Origin: JABMRF01 sp964584985
GTDB taxonomy: Bacteria > Patescibacteriota > Patescibacteriia > UBA11705 > JABHMO01
Direction: 5' to 3'
NCBI GenBank assembly: GCA_964584985.1
Contig: CAZPBK010000005.1
Location: forward strand, 1 to 56,227
DNA: 56,227 nucleotides
Shown: positions 22,777 through 30,697 of the stretch, piece after piece
How the letters are laid out: every line of letters begins with the position of its first letter
How positions within the stretch are numbered: position 1 is the first letter of the stretch
Translations under genes and position numbers: made by a program
Notes under the pieces: generated by a model
What the model saw: the letters and a program-made list of their open reading frames with translations, nothing else
Told to the model about the DNA's origin: nothing
Database searches by the model: none

Positions 22777-22811
22777 AAAAAAAAGACCACTACGCAGATG
22801 CGCGCAGTGGT
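22777..22811 (-). terminator. Terminator of the 22818 gene
   Basis: ACCACT (22786-22791) pairs with AGTGGT (22806-22811) with an inner GC-rich loop. On the minus strand a T-run follows. Confidence 0.82.
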
Positions 22812-22817
22812 TTACGT

Positions 22818-23213
22818 CTACAGGTTGCTTCGGTTTTCAACCTGTCCCTGTTGATCCTGTTTAGGCAGGATCAGGTTTGTTGGAGTGGACCTTTCGCTGA
22901 AGCCCTTTTCCAGCAGGCTGACCGGAAGATCGCCCAAAGAGTTTTCGTCCCGGGCAAACATCGTGGCTTTCATTTGGACCTGTTGTCCAATGAAGGCGCC
23001 GATGTTTAGTCTTTCTTCTCCCCGGCGGATTATCCATTGCCACTGGCCTTGACCTTCCTCTTCCAGTTCCAGGTGATCAGCCATGAGCTGATAGGCTCTC
23101 CGTCTGTCGGAATAATCCTTGGCCACTGAGGCCAATTCTTTGAGAGCCGTTCTTTTGGCAATCTCTTGACCTAGCGTTGGCCAACGGAAGGTCACTCCTC
23201 TGCTTTTTTCCAT
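22818..23213 (-). CDS. Unknown soluble protein, orphan
   Basis: 131 aa from the ATG at 23213, chosen because AGGGGGAA lies 5 bases above it; a longer reading start at 23282 would span the promoter. The protein begins MEKSRGVTFRWPTLGQEIAK, has a helical Arg/Glu-rich middle (YSDRRRAYQLMADHLELEEE) and a strand-rich Trp-containing segment (GQWQWIIRRGEERLNI). No signal peptide or membrane span, no known family. It is a complete unit with consensus promoter, SD and terminator, and its composition is less AT-rich than core genes nearby. Confidence 0.6.
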   Translation of the reverse strand: MEKSRGVTFRWPTLGQEIAKRTALKELASVAKDYSDRRRAYQLMADHLELEEEGQGQWQWIIRRGEERLNIGAFIGQQVQMKATMFARDENSLGDLPVSLLEKGFSERSTPTNLILPKQDQQGQVENRSNL

Positions 23214-23253
23214 GCTATTCCCCCTGTAGCAAGTTGTTTTAAACAGCTTTTTT

Positions 23254-23282
23254 ATACTATCAGATTGTTTGTTGGTTGTCAA
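23254..23282 (-). promoter_or_regulatory. Promoter of the 22818 gene
   Basis: On the minus strand TTGACA (23277-23282), 17-base spacer, TAGTAT (23254-23259). A TATAAA lies three bases further on. Confidence 0.65.
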
Positions 23283-23294
23283 TTAATTTTAAAA

Positions 23295-23330
23295 GAAAAA
23301 AGCCGTCGGCGCGCACGACGGCTTTGTCTT
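23295..23330 (-). terminator. Terminator of the 23338 gene
   Basis: AGCCGTCG (23301-23308) and CGACGGCT (23316-23323) form an 8-bp stem. On the minus strand it is followed by a T-run. It sits just above the promoter of the 22818 gene. Confidence 0.85.
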
Positions 23331-23337
23331 TTTATTT

Positions 23338-23679
23338 CTAGAAGGATTCTTCCGAATTTCCCTCTATTTGATCAAGATTCGGAAACTTTTTGATTCCCGA
23401 CTGATAGGGAAGTGGCGGGTTTTGGGGAGATTCTCCAAAAGAGTTTTCCAAAATATTGATCTTGTGCGGAGTCCCGTGTTTTTTCCTTTGGTTAAAGGAT
23501 TTTTGCTCACGGTCGAGAAAGATTTTCAGTCTCGTTGTTTCTCCGAGAATCAGGATTCCTACTATTTCTCCGCGTGATGTTTTTAGCAAATTTGCTCGAA
23601 TGATTTTTTCGGCCTTGACCGGATCCTCGTAGAACCCGGAGACCTGACGAATAATTTCTTTTGCTTTGTCTTGATCCAT
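23338..23679 (-). CDS. Unknown small soluble protein, orphan
   Basis: 113 aa. A helical N-terminus (MDQDKAKEIIRQVSGFYEDP) is followed by a beta-like core (GEIVGILILGETTRLKIFLD) and a disordered Pro/Asn-rich C-terminus (ESPQNPPLPYQSG). No signal peptide, no membrane span, no recognised family. Start fixed by AGGAGGA (23684-23690). It has the same promoter type (TTGACA-17-TAGTAT) as the neighbouring orphan at 22818, and its own terminator. The two lie head to tail on the minus strand but are separate transcription units. Confidence 0.6.
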   Translation of the reverse strand: MDQDKAKEIIRQVSGFYEDPVKAEKIIRANLLKTSRGEIVGILILGETTRLKIFLDREQKSFNQRKKHGTPHKINILENSFGESPQNPPLPYQSGIKKFPNLDQIEGNSEESF

Positions 23680-23721
23680 GTTATCCTCCTGTTAAAAAAA
23701 AGAGCAAAACAGCTTCATTTC

Positions 23722-23750
23722 ATACTAGAATAAAAACACATTTTTGTCAA
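23722..23750 (-). promoter_or_regulatory. Promoter of the 23338 gene
   Basis: On the minus strand TTGACA (23745-23750), 17-base spacer, TAGTAT (23722-23727). Confidence 0.7.
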
Positions 23751-23792
23751 TATAAGTACCTGTTTGTCGTAATTTAGATAAAAAAAAGGATG

Positions 23793-23801
23793 TGCTATAA
23801 T
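23793..23801 (+). promoter_or_regulatory. Extended -10 promoter of the ComEC hydrolase-half gene (leaderless)
   Basis: TGC-TATAAT: TG at 23793-23794 and TATAAT at 23796-23801, exactly six bases before the ATG at 23808. It matches the promoter of the ComEC membrane half (ATGTGCTAYAAT + 6). Confidence 0.7.
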
Positions 23802-23807
23802 AAAAAC

Positions 23808-24725
23808 ATGACCAATAAATTTTTTAAAATTTTACTTTTGACCGCTGTCATGGCCACTTGTTTTTTTGGGTTTTTATATTTTGAAGCTTCGGGTGAATCT
23901 TTTCTATTTTTCAAAAAACAACCGTTGTCCCGGGAGCCGGAAGTGGAAGAACAGGATTTATTGGAAGTCAGTTTTTTGGATATTGGCCAGGGGGATGCTA
24001 CCTATATTCGCACGCCGGAAGGCCAGGATATTTTAATTGACGGTGGGCCGGATAAAAACATTTTAAGCCAGCTGGGACGAGTAATGCCGTTTTGGGATCA
24101 TGAAATTGAGGTTATGATTTTGACTCATCCTCACGCTGATCATGTGACCGGTCTGGTAGAGGTGTTGCGTCGCTACGAGGTTAAACAAATTTATTATCCC
24201 GGAGTTTTGCATACCTCTTCAATTTATCAAGCCTGGTTGGATGAAATAAAAAAACAAAATTTGTCTTTGCATATTGTTTCCCAACCTTTTGATATGGATT
24301 TGCGGGGTGGGATAAAATTAAAATTTTTATATCCTGATCAGGATTTTGCCAATAAAAAGGTGGAAAATTTAAATAATACTTCCATTGTCAATAAATTAAT
24401 TTACCAAGAGGTGAGTTTTTTGCTGACCGGGGATATAGAAAAAGAAGTGGAAGATCATTTGCTGGAAAAATATTCCGGCACTGATATATTGAAGTCAAAT
24501 ATTTTGAAATTAAGCCATCACGGTAGCTCAAGTTCAAATACGGAAGAATTTTTGCAAGCGGTTGATCCCGAGGTGGCGACAATTTGCGTTGGTCGGGACA
24601 ACGACTTTGGTCATCCTCACGGACGTGTGTTGCACAGATTAAGACTTTTGGATATTCCCTTTTTCAGGCTTGATCAAGACGGCTTAGTTAAAATTTCTAC
24701 CGACGGTCAAGACTTGATTTATTAA
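23808..24725 (+). CDS. Metallo-beta-lactamase fold protein, ComEC C-terminal-like
   Basis: 305 aa from the ATG at 23808; an ATG at 23790 falls in the promoter. Residues 7-26 form a membrane anchor or signal. The hydrolase core has VSFLDIGQGDATYIRTPEG, the metal motif LTHPHADHVTG, NNTSIVNKL, FLLTGDI with the bridging Asp, LKLSHHGSSSSNT, and GHPHGRVL. This is the arrangement of the extracellular beta-lactamase domain of ComEC, thought to degrade or process the non-transported DNA strand. It is about 2.9 kb downstream of the membrane half, which lacks this domain, so the two probably work together. Confidence 0.88.
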   Translation: MTNKFFKILLLTAVMATCFFGFLYFEASGESFLFFKKQPLSREPEVEEQDLLEVSFLDIGQGDATYIRTPEGQDILIDGGPDKNILSQLGRVMPFWDHEIEVMILTHPHADHVTGLVEVLRRYEVKQIYYPGVLHTSSIYQAWLDEIKKQNLSLHIVSQPFDMDLRGGIKLKFLYPDQDFANKKVENLNNTSIVNKLIYQEVSFLLTGDIEKEVEDHLLEKYSGTDILKSNILKLSHHGSSSSNTEEFLQAVDPEVATICVGRDNDFGHPHGRVLHRLRLLDIPFFRLDQDGLVKISTDGQDLIY

Positions 24726-24732
24726 AAAATTT

Positions 24733-24741
24733 TGTTATACT
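24733..24741 (+). promoter_or_regulatory. Extended -10 promoter of ndk
   Basis: TGT-TATACT (TATACT at 24736-24741), immediately after the stop of the previous gene. Confidence 0.55.
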
Positions 24742-24775
24742 GAAGGCGAATTATTAATCATAAAGATTTATTCTT

Positions 24776-25372
24776 ATGAAAAATGAAAGAACTTTGGTTC
24801 TGATCAAACCCGATGGTATTCAGCGTTCTTTGATCGGTGATATTATCGCCAGGTTTGAAAGAGCCGGATTAAAACTGGCGGCTGTAAAAATGTTGGTGCC
24901 CAAAGAAGATCAAATTGAAAAACATTATACCCTTGATCCGGAATGGCGGCGCGTGACCGGAGAAAAAACCTTAAAAGGTTATAAGGATAAAGGACTTGAA
25001 CCGCCGAGCCAAGACCCTTTGGAAATCAGCGGACGGATTTTGGAAAATTTAAAAAAATATATGACCGGAGGTCCGGTTATCGCCATGATTTGGCAAGGAG
25101 TTCATTCCGTTAAGAAAGTTAGAAAATTAATTGGCGGGACAGAACCGTTTACTTCCGATGTGGGCACTATCAGAGGTGATTATGTTTTGGATTCTTATCA
25201 ATTGGCCGATACAGATGGGCGAGCAATCAGAAACTTGGTTCATGCTTCCGGTTCAACCGAGGAAGCGAAAATGGAAATAGATCATTGGTTTAAACCAGAG
25301 GAAATTATTGATTATCGTTTGGTTCAGGAAGAAATTTTATATGATGTTAATTTGGATGGAATTTTGGAATAA
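24776..25372 (+). CDS. ndk: Nucleoside diphosphate kinase with internal insertion
   Basis: 198 aa, against 130-155 for the family. The N-terminal ERTLVLIKPDGIQR and the catalytic region with the phospho-His (RNLVHASGSTEEAKMEIDHW) are intact, as is GGPVIAMIWQGV. The extra length is mainly about 35 residues between the first HYTLDPEW region and LKKYMTGG (EWRRVTGEKTLKGYKDKGLE and following), plus a C-terminal extension after the usual EI-W-F region. It transfers the gamma-phosphate of ATP to NDPs. The insertion near the substrate loop could alter oligomer packing. No SD. Confidence 0.94.
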   Translation: MKNERTLVLIKPDGIQRSLIGDIIARFERAGLKLAAVKMLVPKEDQIEKHYTLDPEWRRVTGEKTLKGYKDKGLEPPSQDPLEISGRILENLKKYMTGGPVIAMIWQGVHSVKKVRKLIGGTEPFTSDVGTIRGDYVLDSYQLADTDGRAIRNLVHASGSTEEAKMEIDHWFKPEEIIDYRLVQEEILYDVNLDGILE

Positions 25373-25390
25373 TAAACAATGTTGAGCTAT

Positions 25391-25420
25391 AAAAAAACCG
25401 CTTTTTTAGGCGGTTTTTTG
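25391..25420 (+). terminator. ndk terminator
   Basis: ACCGC and GCGGT arms with flanking A- and T-runs and a T-rich loop. Confidence 0.8.
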
Positions 25421-25470
25421 TTATTTTTTTATATAGATGTTAAAATACAAAGGAGAATTAAGTAATAAGC

Positions 25471-26418
25471 TTGAAAAATATGCCTAATCTTGCGGAAAAA
25501 ACAAGAAAAGAAAATCCTTATAAAAAAGAGATTTTTAAAAATGGTGGCCCGGAAACAGCACAAAAAAAAGATCGGAGAGAAGAAGATCTGGAGTTTGGTT
25601 TTGATAAAGAAGAAAACAAAAAGATTCGGGAAAGACTTAAAGAACAAGAAAAAATTGAGAAAAAACCGGATTTGCGTGTTGTTCCCGACGATGAGCCGAC
25701 TCAAGAGGAAAAACCTCAAAGTTTTTGGGAAAAGACCAAGCAAACTTTAAACAAATTATTTAAAGAGCAAGAAAAAACGATTCCGGAATCACCGGAAAAA
25801 ACCAAAGTCGAGCAAAAAGAACCGGAAAATATAAAAAGCCTTTTGTTTAATTTTGATATGAGTATAGAATCTTCTGAAATATGGGAAGCCTTAAAAAACT
25901 TTAGGAAATTGCTTGAGTTAGGGGCGGATGAAGAAAATATAGAATATGCTCGCGAAAGAATGGTCAGAACAATTGATGAATATTTATCTTCAGAAGGAGT
26001 AAAAAAAAGTCAAAAACATATTGATCTTTTGCGTGATTTAAAGAAAACCGTGTTTAGCAATGAAGATATGCTTCAGTTGGATATTGCCTCTTTAAAAAAG
26101 GAACTTAGTGATTTGTATCCGGCCATAGAAGAACATTATAAAAAACAAGTCCGGGAAAAATATTCACCGGAAGTGGCCATTGGAGCTTTTAAGTCCATAA
26201 TGAACAGTGAGCATGTTGATCCGTTAAATGCCTATATTCCGTTAAAAAAAGCATTGGAAAAAGGGATGCATGAGAGCGATGAATATGCGGATGATTATTT
26301 GGAAATGAAGACTGAATTTTTATCTTATTTGGAAAAGGAAATGGAAAAGGCCAATACGGATCTTAACCGAAAAAAGTTATTATCAAAAATAAAAGAAAAA
26401 CTGGCCAGGGATGAATAA
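25471..26418 (+). CDS. Charged, helical protein of unknown function
   Basis: 315 aa, no family recognised. The start may be TTG at 25471 or ATG at 25480; AGGAG at 25451 is rather far from either. The first 125 residues are Lys/Glu-rich and probably disordered (ENKKIRERLKEQEKIEKKPD and similar). From about 130 the sequence becomes regular helix with heptad-like spacing (IWEALKNFRKLLELGADEEN, SLKKELSDLYPAIEEHYKKQ). No signal peptide, Cys or membrane span. A scaffold or coiled-coil function is possible. It has its own terminator and weak -10 (TAAAAT at 25441). Confidence 0.65.
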   Translation: MKNMPNLAEKTRKENPYKKEIFKNGGPETAQKKDRREEDLEFGFDKEENKKIRERLKEQEKIEKKPDLRVVPDDEPTQEEKPQSFWEKTKQTLNKLFKEQEKTIPESPEKTKVEQKEPENIKSLLFNFDMSIESSEIWEALKNFRKLLELGADEENIEYARERMVRTIDEYLSSEGVKKSQKHIDLLRDLKKTVFSNEDMLQLDIASLKKELSDLYPAIEEHYKKQVREKYSPEVAIGAFKSIMNSEHVDPLNAYIPLKKALEKGMHESDEYADDYLEMKTEFLSYLEKEMEKANTDLNRKKLLSKIKEKLARDE

Positions 26419-26420
26419 TA

Positions 26421-26457
26421 AAAAAGTGAGCCGGCGATGTGGTCGGCTCACTTTTGA
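26421..26457. terminator. Terminator between the 25471 and 26467 genes
   Basis: AAAAGTGAGCCG (26422-26433) and its exact complement CGGCTCACTTTT (26444-26455) form a 12-bp stem. Flanking A and T allow both directions, and it suits the convergent genes. Confidence 0.85.
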
Positions 26458-26466
26458 CATCTGGAA

Positions 26467-26787
26467 TTAATTCAAGTGCGGCAGATAGTTTATCCTATCC
26501 GGCCGTTTTTTTATTTGTTTTTTCTGTTTTGACGGGAATTTCCCTTCCCCCTTAGGCTTTTTCCCTGAGGAAAAAAGGCGAGTCAGGGCTTTTTCCGTTT
26601 CTTCTTCTCTACAGCACAGTTGTTTGTGCTTTTTCAGTTTCGGTTGAGTCGGCACCGGCTCTTTTTTTGCCGGGCAATTATTTTTGGAAAGTGACGGATC
26701 GTCAAGTTTTCCTTGAACGGCCAAGCAGGGGTAATCAACTACCGCCAGTATCAGAAATACAAAAAAGAACAAGATTGTTGGTTTCAT
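26467..26787 (-). CDS. Small secreted basic Cys-containing protein, unknown
   Basis: 106 aa. Residues 1-24 form a signal peptide (MKPTILFFFVFLILAVVDYP, cleavage likely after CLA). The mature part is Lys/Pro-rich with NNCPAKK and KQLCCREEE, three Cys in total, and a basic C-terminal half (KKPKGEGKFPSKQKKQIKKR). Secretion plus small size and Cys suggest an envelope or extracellular peptide. No known family. GGGAGGAAA SD directly upstream and a TTGACA-16-TATAAT promoter. Confidence 0.6.
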   Translation of the reverse strand: MKPTILFFFVFLILAVVDYPCLAVQGKLDDPSLSKNNCPAKKEPVPTQPKLKKHKQLCCREEETEKALTRLFSSGKKPKGEGKFPSKQKKQIKKRPDRINYLPHLN

Positions 26788-26828
26788 TTCTTTCCTCCCG
26801 TAGTGATTGAAAAAACTTTTGAAGCTTT

Positions 26829-26856
26829 ATTATACGCCAATAGCGGTTTTTGTCAA
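26829..26856 (-). promoter_or_regulatory. Promoter of the 26467 gene
   Basis: On the minus strand TTGACA (26851-26856), 16-base spacer, TATAAT (26829-26834). Confidence 0.82.
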
Positions 26857-26879
26857 TAGGCGGTATTTTTAAGTTAAAA

Positions 26880-28124
26880 TTATTCATTTCTAAGAGAAAT
26901 AATGGGATCTTTGTCAGCCGCTTGTCTGGCCGGATAGATGCCGAAAATAAGTCCCACAGCCACTGAGGTCAGAGTAGCCACCAACAGTCCGAGCCAAGAA
27001 ATTGAAAATTGCCAGTCAAAGCCTTGCAGGCCGGCTACAAAGGAGATTATCCAGGAAAGAGTGATTCCCAAAATAATACCGATCAGGCCGCCGATAAAGG
27101 TGATAATAATAGTTTCAGCCAAAAATTGCCACAAGATTTGTTTTCTTTTGGCGCCGAGCGCTTTGCGCAGGCCGATTTCAAAGGTTCTTTCAGTGACTGA
27201 AACATACATTATATTCATAATTCCCACACCGCCGACAATCAAGGAAATTGATCCCAAAGCAATAAGCAAAATTTGTATTCCGTAAATAATTACATCCAGC
27301 ATTTCCATCATTTGCTCCATAGTAATTACGGCAAAATCATCTTTGTCCGGATCATCAATTTTATGCTGATCTCTTAATATGGCGGTAATGTCTTCAGCTG
27401 TTTGATCGCCCCATTCAGGATCAGCCATTTGAGCAAAAATAAAGGAAATATAATCAATACCCAAGATTCTTTTTTGCAAGGTTTTTACCGGCATGAAAAT
27501 CATATTATCCATATCAAAACTAAAAGAGGCTCCTTTCTTTTTTAAATAGCCGATTACGCGGAATTTTTCTTTACCGATTTTTATGGATTGACCGATCGGG
27601 TTTTGATCACCAAACAATTTATCCTTTATTTCATGACCCAATACGACGACCTTGTACAAACCTTTGTTTTCAACCTCATTGAAAAATCTGCCTTGGGCGA
27701 TTTCCGAGGTATCGATTTCTATAAAATCCTCGTTCGTGCCAAAAAGAAAAGATTTCCTGAATTCGCTTTGATAATTAACCAATTTTTGTCCCATGACTCC
27801 GGTGTAGTATTTGGTTATGTTGGGATGCTTGGAGATTCTTTCCGCATCTTCTATTTTTAGGGTGGTAACCGTTGATCCCCCGACCATGCTAAAAGCGTTT
27901 TCAGCCGAGGTCTGCGAAGCTTGTGGAGTTTTAACCTCCACTTCAATAAAGTCTGAACCAAAAGCTTCAACCTCTCCAATAATAAGTCCTTTAATGGCCT
28001 GACCGGCCGATAGCACGGTTATGACCGCGGCTATACCGATAACCACACCTAAAATTGTTAAGAAGGTTCTTCCTTTATTTCTTTTTAAACTGGTGACGGC
28101 TAATTTTAGTGGCAGTAAACTCAT
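26880..28124 (-). CDS. ABC transporter permease, MacB/FtsX type (second copy)
   Basis: 414 aa. N-terminal membrane span preceded by KLAVTSLKRNKGRTFLTILG, a large extracytoplasmic MacB-type core domain (about residues 50-270), and three C-terminal spans with GGVGIMNIMYVSVTERTFEI and GLRKALGAKRKQILWQFLAE, the hallmark of this family. It is the last gene of the minus-strand export operon, separated from the first permease by about 580 bases holding an assembly gap. The paralog at 28709 shares the same layout. The pair could form a heterodimer or serve different cargo with one ATPase. Confidence 0.9.
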   Translation of the reverse strand: MSLLPLKLAVTSLKRNKGRTFLTILGVVIGIAAVITVLSAGQAIKGLIIGEVEAFGSDFIEVEVKTPQASQTSAENAFSMVGGSTVTTLKIEDAERISKHPNITKYYTGVMGQKLVNYQSEFRKSFLFGTNEDFIEIDTSEIAQGRFFNEVENKGLYKVVVLGHEIKDKLFGDQNPIGQSIKIGKEKFRVIGYLKKKGASFSFDMDNMIFMPVKTLQKRILGIDYISFIFAQMADPEWGDQTAEDITAILRDQHKIDDPDKDDFAVITMEQMMEMLDVIIYGIQILLIALGSISLIVGGVGIMNIMYVSVTERTFEIGLRKALGAKRKQILWQFLAETIIITFIGGLIGIILGITLSWIISFVAGLQGFDWQFSISWLGLLVATLTSVAVGLIFGIYPARQAADKDPIISLRNE

Positions 28125-28494
28125 GATTTTATTTTAATTATGACAATGCCCGAATAAATTTAAGAGGAATAAACAGTCTTGGGTTGAATCTCTATTAGAT
28201 GATTCGTAATTCATTTTTAATTAATTCGTGTTAAATCTTTACAGTGATTCTTAATTAACATCTCGAATAATTAGGATTGAATCGTTTTTATATTCCCAAA
28301 TACCCTTTTTTATTTATTTATTTAATGATTTGTCTTAAATCTTTTTCGGAAACTTCGGACAAAATAATGTTTTATACTTACATTATCCTTTGATGTATTG
28401 TTGTTTTGAAATATTAATGTTTTGCTTTCTTTTTTCCTATGTTTTATTATAACCAATTCGCATTAAATCTATCTATCGGTGATTAGTAATTTGT

Positions 28495-28549
28495 TTTTTC
28501 AAGTAATTCGGACTGTTTTTTGCCCGGACATTTTCTTTTGATCTCTTGT
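28495..28549. repeat. 55-base sequence duplicated across the assembly gap, left copy
   Basis: Identical over all 55 bases to 28650-28704. The duplicate pair touches both edges of the N block exactly, as expected when two contigs ending in the same k-mer are joined by a fixed-length gap. Confidence 0.9.
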
Positions 28550-28649
28550 NNNNNNNNNNNNNNNNNNNNNNNNNNNNNNNNNNNNNNNNNNNNNNNNNNN
28601 NNNNNNNNNNNNNNNNNNNNNNNNNNNNNNNNNNNNNNNNNNNNNNNNN

Positions 28650-28704
28650 TTTTTCAAGTAATTCGGACTGTTTTTTGCCCGGACATTTTCTTTTGATCTC
28701 TTGT
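28650..28704. repeat. 55-base sequence duplicated across the assembly gap, right copy
   Basis: Exact copy of 28495-28549. It ends 5 bases before the stop codon of the permease at 28709. Confidence 0.9.
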
Positions 28705-28708
28705 TTCT

Positions 28709-29944
28709 TTATTCGTAGCGTAAAGCTTCAATCGGATCAAACTTGGCCGCTTTTTTGGCCGGATAAAGACCAAAAGCCAAACCGATTACAAAGGCAAATA
28801 AACATGAAGTTATAATTGATCCGGCGGTTATAACCAGGTTCCAATCATAACCCAAATAATTGACTACTTTGGCTATGATAAGTGAGATTAAAGACCCCAG
28901 AACTATACCGATTATTGCGCCCAAAAAGGACAAGAATATTGTTTCCACTAAAAATTGGTAAACAATATGCTTTTTCTTGGCTCCGACCGCTTTTCGCAAA
29001 CCGATTTCCTTTATTCTTTCGGTGACCGAGGCCAACATAATGTTCATAATGCCGATACCGCCGACAATCAAAGCAATGGAAACAATGGCCACCAAAAAGA
29101 ATTGCAAGGCCGTGGTGATCATGGTTAAGGCCTGAAGAGCGTCTTGTACCGCGGTGACCGTAAAGTCATCACCTTCTTTTTTGTCTATATTATGTCGATC
29201 TCTGAGTAGGTATTCAATGTCTTTAACCGTTCTTGAAATATTTTCCTTTTTATCTACTTTGGCGCGGATAAAACCCAAATGATTTATGCCCAGAATCTTT
29301 TTTTGAGCCGTGGTAACCGGAACCAAAACAGTATTGTCCATATTAACAAAGCCCGAGGTTCCTTGCTCTTCCATTACTCCGATAATCAGGTATTTGCCTT
29401 TTTTTATTTTTATTTTTTGCCCCAAAGGATCGGCGAAATTACCAAAAAGTTCATCTTTTATTTGTTTTCCGATTACGGCCACATTGGCATAACCTTTTTC
29501 ATCGTCAATATTAAAAAATCCGCCGGATTCTATTTTTGTATCAGAAATTTTGGGGAATTCGGGAGAAACTCCGTATATTGAACCGGTGGTTTTTTGATTG
29601 GTCCAAGAAATTGTTTCGGTTGAACTGACATATGAGCTGGCCGCTTCAACATGCGGCAATTTTCTTATGGCTTCGGTATCCTCATCTTTTAACGAGGTAA
29701 TAACAATGCCCATAACTGCGGCCGGAGGCCCCTCGTCTTCGCTGCCTCCGGGTAAAATCCCCACAATGTTTGGCCCTATACTGCTGAATTGATTGGTTAT
29801 TAAACTTTCGGCGCCGGCAATGGCTGAGTTAATGACAATGATTGAAGTAATGCCGATTATTATTCCCAGCATAGTTAAAAATGAGCGCATTTTCTGAGCG
29901 CGCAAATTTTTAAGACCCATTTTTATGGTGGAAGAAAGAATCAT
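28709..29944 (-). CDS. ABC transporter permease, MacB/FtsX type (first copy)
   Basis: 411 aa. KMGLKNLRAQKMRSFLTMLG leads into the first membrane span, then an extracytoplasmic domain and three C-terminal spans with GGIGIMNIMLASVTERIKEI and GLRKAVGAKKKHIVYQFLVE. It lies 9 bases after the ATPase stop and is probably co-translated. In MacAB-type systems the permease couples ATP hydrolysis to export of peptides, lipids or drugs through motions passed to a periplasmic adaptor; the cargo here is unknown. No SD. Confidence 0.92.
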   Translation of the reverse strand: MILSSTIKMGLKNLRAQKMRSFLTMLGIIIGITSIIVINSAIAGAESLITNQFSSIGPNIVGILPGGSEDEGPPAAVMGIVITSLKDEDTEAIRKLPHVEAASSYVSSTETISWTNQKTTGSIYGVSPEFPKISDTKIESGGFFNIDDEKGYANVAVIGKQIKDELFGNFADPLGQKIKIKKGKYLIIGVMEEQGTSGFVNMDNTVLVPVTTAQKKILGINHLGFIRAKVDKKENISRTVKDIEYLLRDRHNIDKKEGDDFTVTAVQDALQALTMITTALQFFLVAIVSIALIVGGIGIMNIMLASVTERIKEIGLRKAVGAKKKHIVYQFLVETIFLSFLGAIIGIVLGSLISLIIAKVVNYLGYDWNLVITAGSIITSCLFAFVIGLAFGLYPAKKAAKFDPIEALRYE

Positions 29945-29953
29945 TGCAGATAT

Positions 29954-30691
29954 TTATTTTATTAAGTCTTGGCCATCTTTTATTCTCCTTTGTTTTATTC
30001 TGGTATCCTTAAATACACTGCCGTCCCTAATATTGATTATTCTTCTGGCATGTTCAGCCGTATATTGTTCATGAGTTACCATGATAATGGTTTTACCTTT
30101 TTCATTGAGATCTTGAAGAATTTTCATTATTTGACCGCCGGATTTGGAATCCAGATTACCCGTTGGTTCGTCAGCCAAAATAATATCCGGTTCATTGACC
30201 AGAGCTCTGGCAATGGCCACTCTTTGTTTTTCTCCTCCGGACAATTGATTGGACATATAATCTCGTCGGTGGAGTAAGCTCACTGATTTTATTGCTTCTT
30301 CGGCCAATTTTTTTTGTTTGGAGTTTGTCTTTTTACTGTACATTAAAGGCAATCGTACATTTTCAAAAACAGTGGTTCTGGGTAGGAGATTAAAAGACTG
30401 AAAAATAAAGCCAACGGCTTGGTTTCTTAAATCAGCCAGTTCGTCTTCACTAAGTTTGTTTACATTTTTACCCTTAAAAACGTACTTGCCTTTGGTCGCT
30501 TTATCCAAAAAGCCGATAATATGCATTAAGGTTGATTTTCCCGAGCCTGAAGGTCCCATTATGGCTACAAATTCTCCAGGAAAAATGGAAAAGTCGGCTT
30601 TTTTCAAAGCTAAGGTTTCCACCTCTCCGGTGCGAAAGCATCGTTGCAAGTTCTCAACTTTTATTAAAGGTTTTTCCTTTTTGTTTGACAT
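29954..30691 (-). CDS. ABC transporter ATP-binding protein, LolD/MacB type
   Basis: 245 aa. Walker A GPSGSGKST, Q-loop in FIFQSFNLLPR, signature LSGGEKQRVAIARAL, Walker B IILADEPTGNLDS and the switch His in MVTHEQ are all present, so it should hydrolyse ATP. It follows the adaptor gene by 6 bases and precedes the first permease by 9. It is the only ATPase of the operon and must serve one or both permeases. Confidence 0.95.
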   Translation of the reverse strand: MSNKKEKPLIKVENLQRCFRTGEVETLALKKADFSIFPGEFVAIMGPSGSGKSTLMHIIGFLDKATKGKYVFKGKNVNKLSEDELADLRNQAVGFIFQSFNLLPRTTVFENVRLPLMYSKKTNSKQKKLAEEAIKSVSLLHRRDYMSNQLSGGEKQRVAIARALVNEPDIILADEPTGNLDSKSGGQIMKILQDLNEKGKTIIMVTHEQYTAEHARRIINIRDGSVFKDTRIKQRRIKDGQDLIK

Positions 30692-30697
30692 GGTCTT

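Larger units (their letters stand above)
28125..28708. other. AT-rich intergenic region with assembly gap
   Basis: No coding sequence is visible. It contains a degenerate 17-base motif, ATTYGYNTTAAATCTWT, at 28224-28240, 28328-28344 and 28456-28472, plus a block of 100 N (28550-28649). Its length is odd for a gap between two permease genes of one operon. Reading frames that run through the Ns have no meaning. Confidence 0.7.

Noticed and set aside
28495..28704. A true direct repeat or insertion element flanking the gap
   Set aside because: The exact 55-base length and contact with both edges of 100 Ns fit an assembly overlap better than biology.
28546..28815. Open frame running through the N block
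   Set aside because: Contains undefined bases and lies opposite a clear permease gene.
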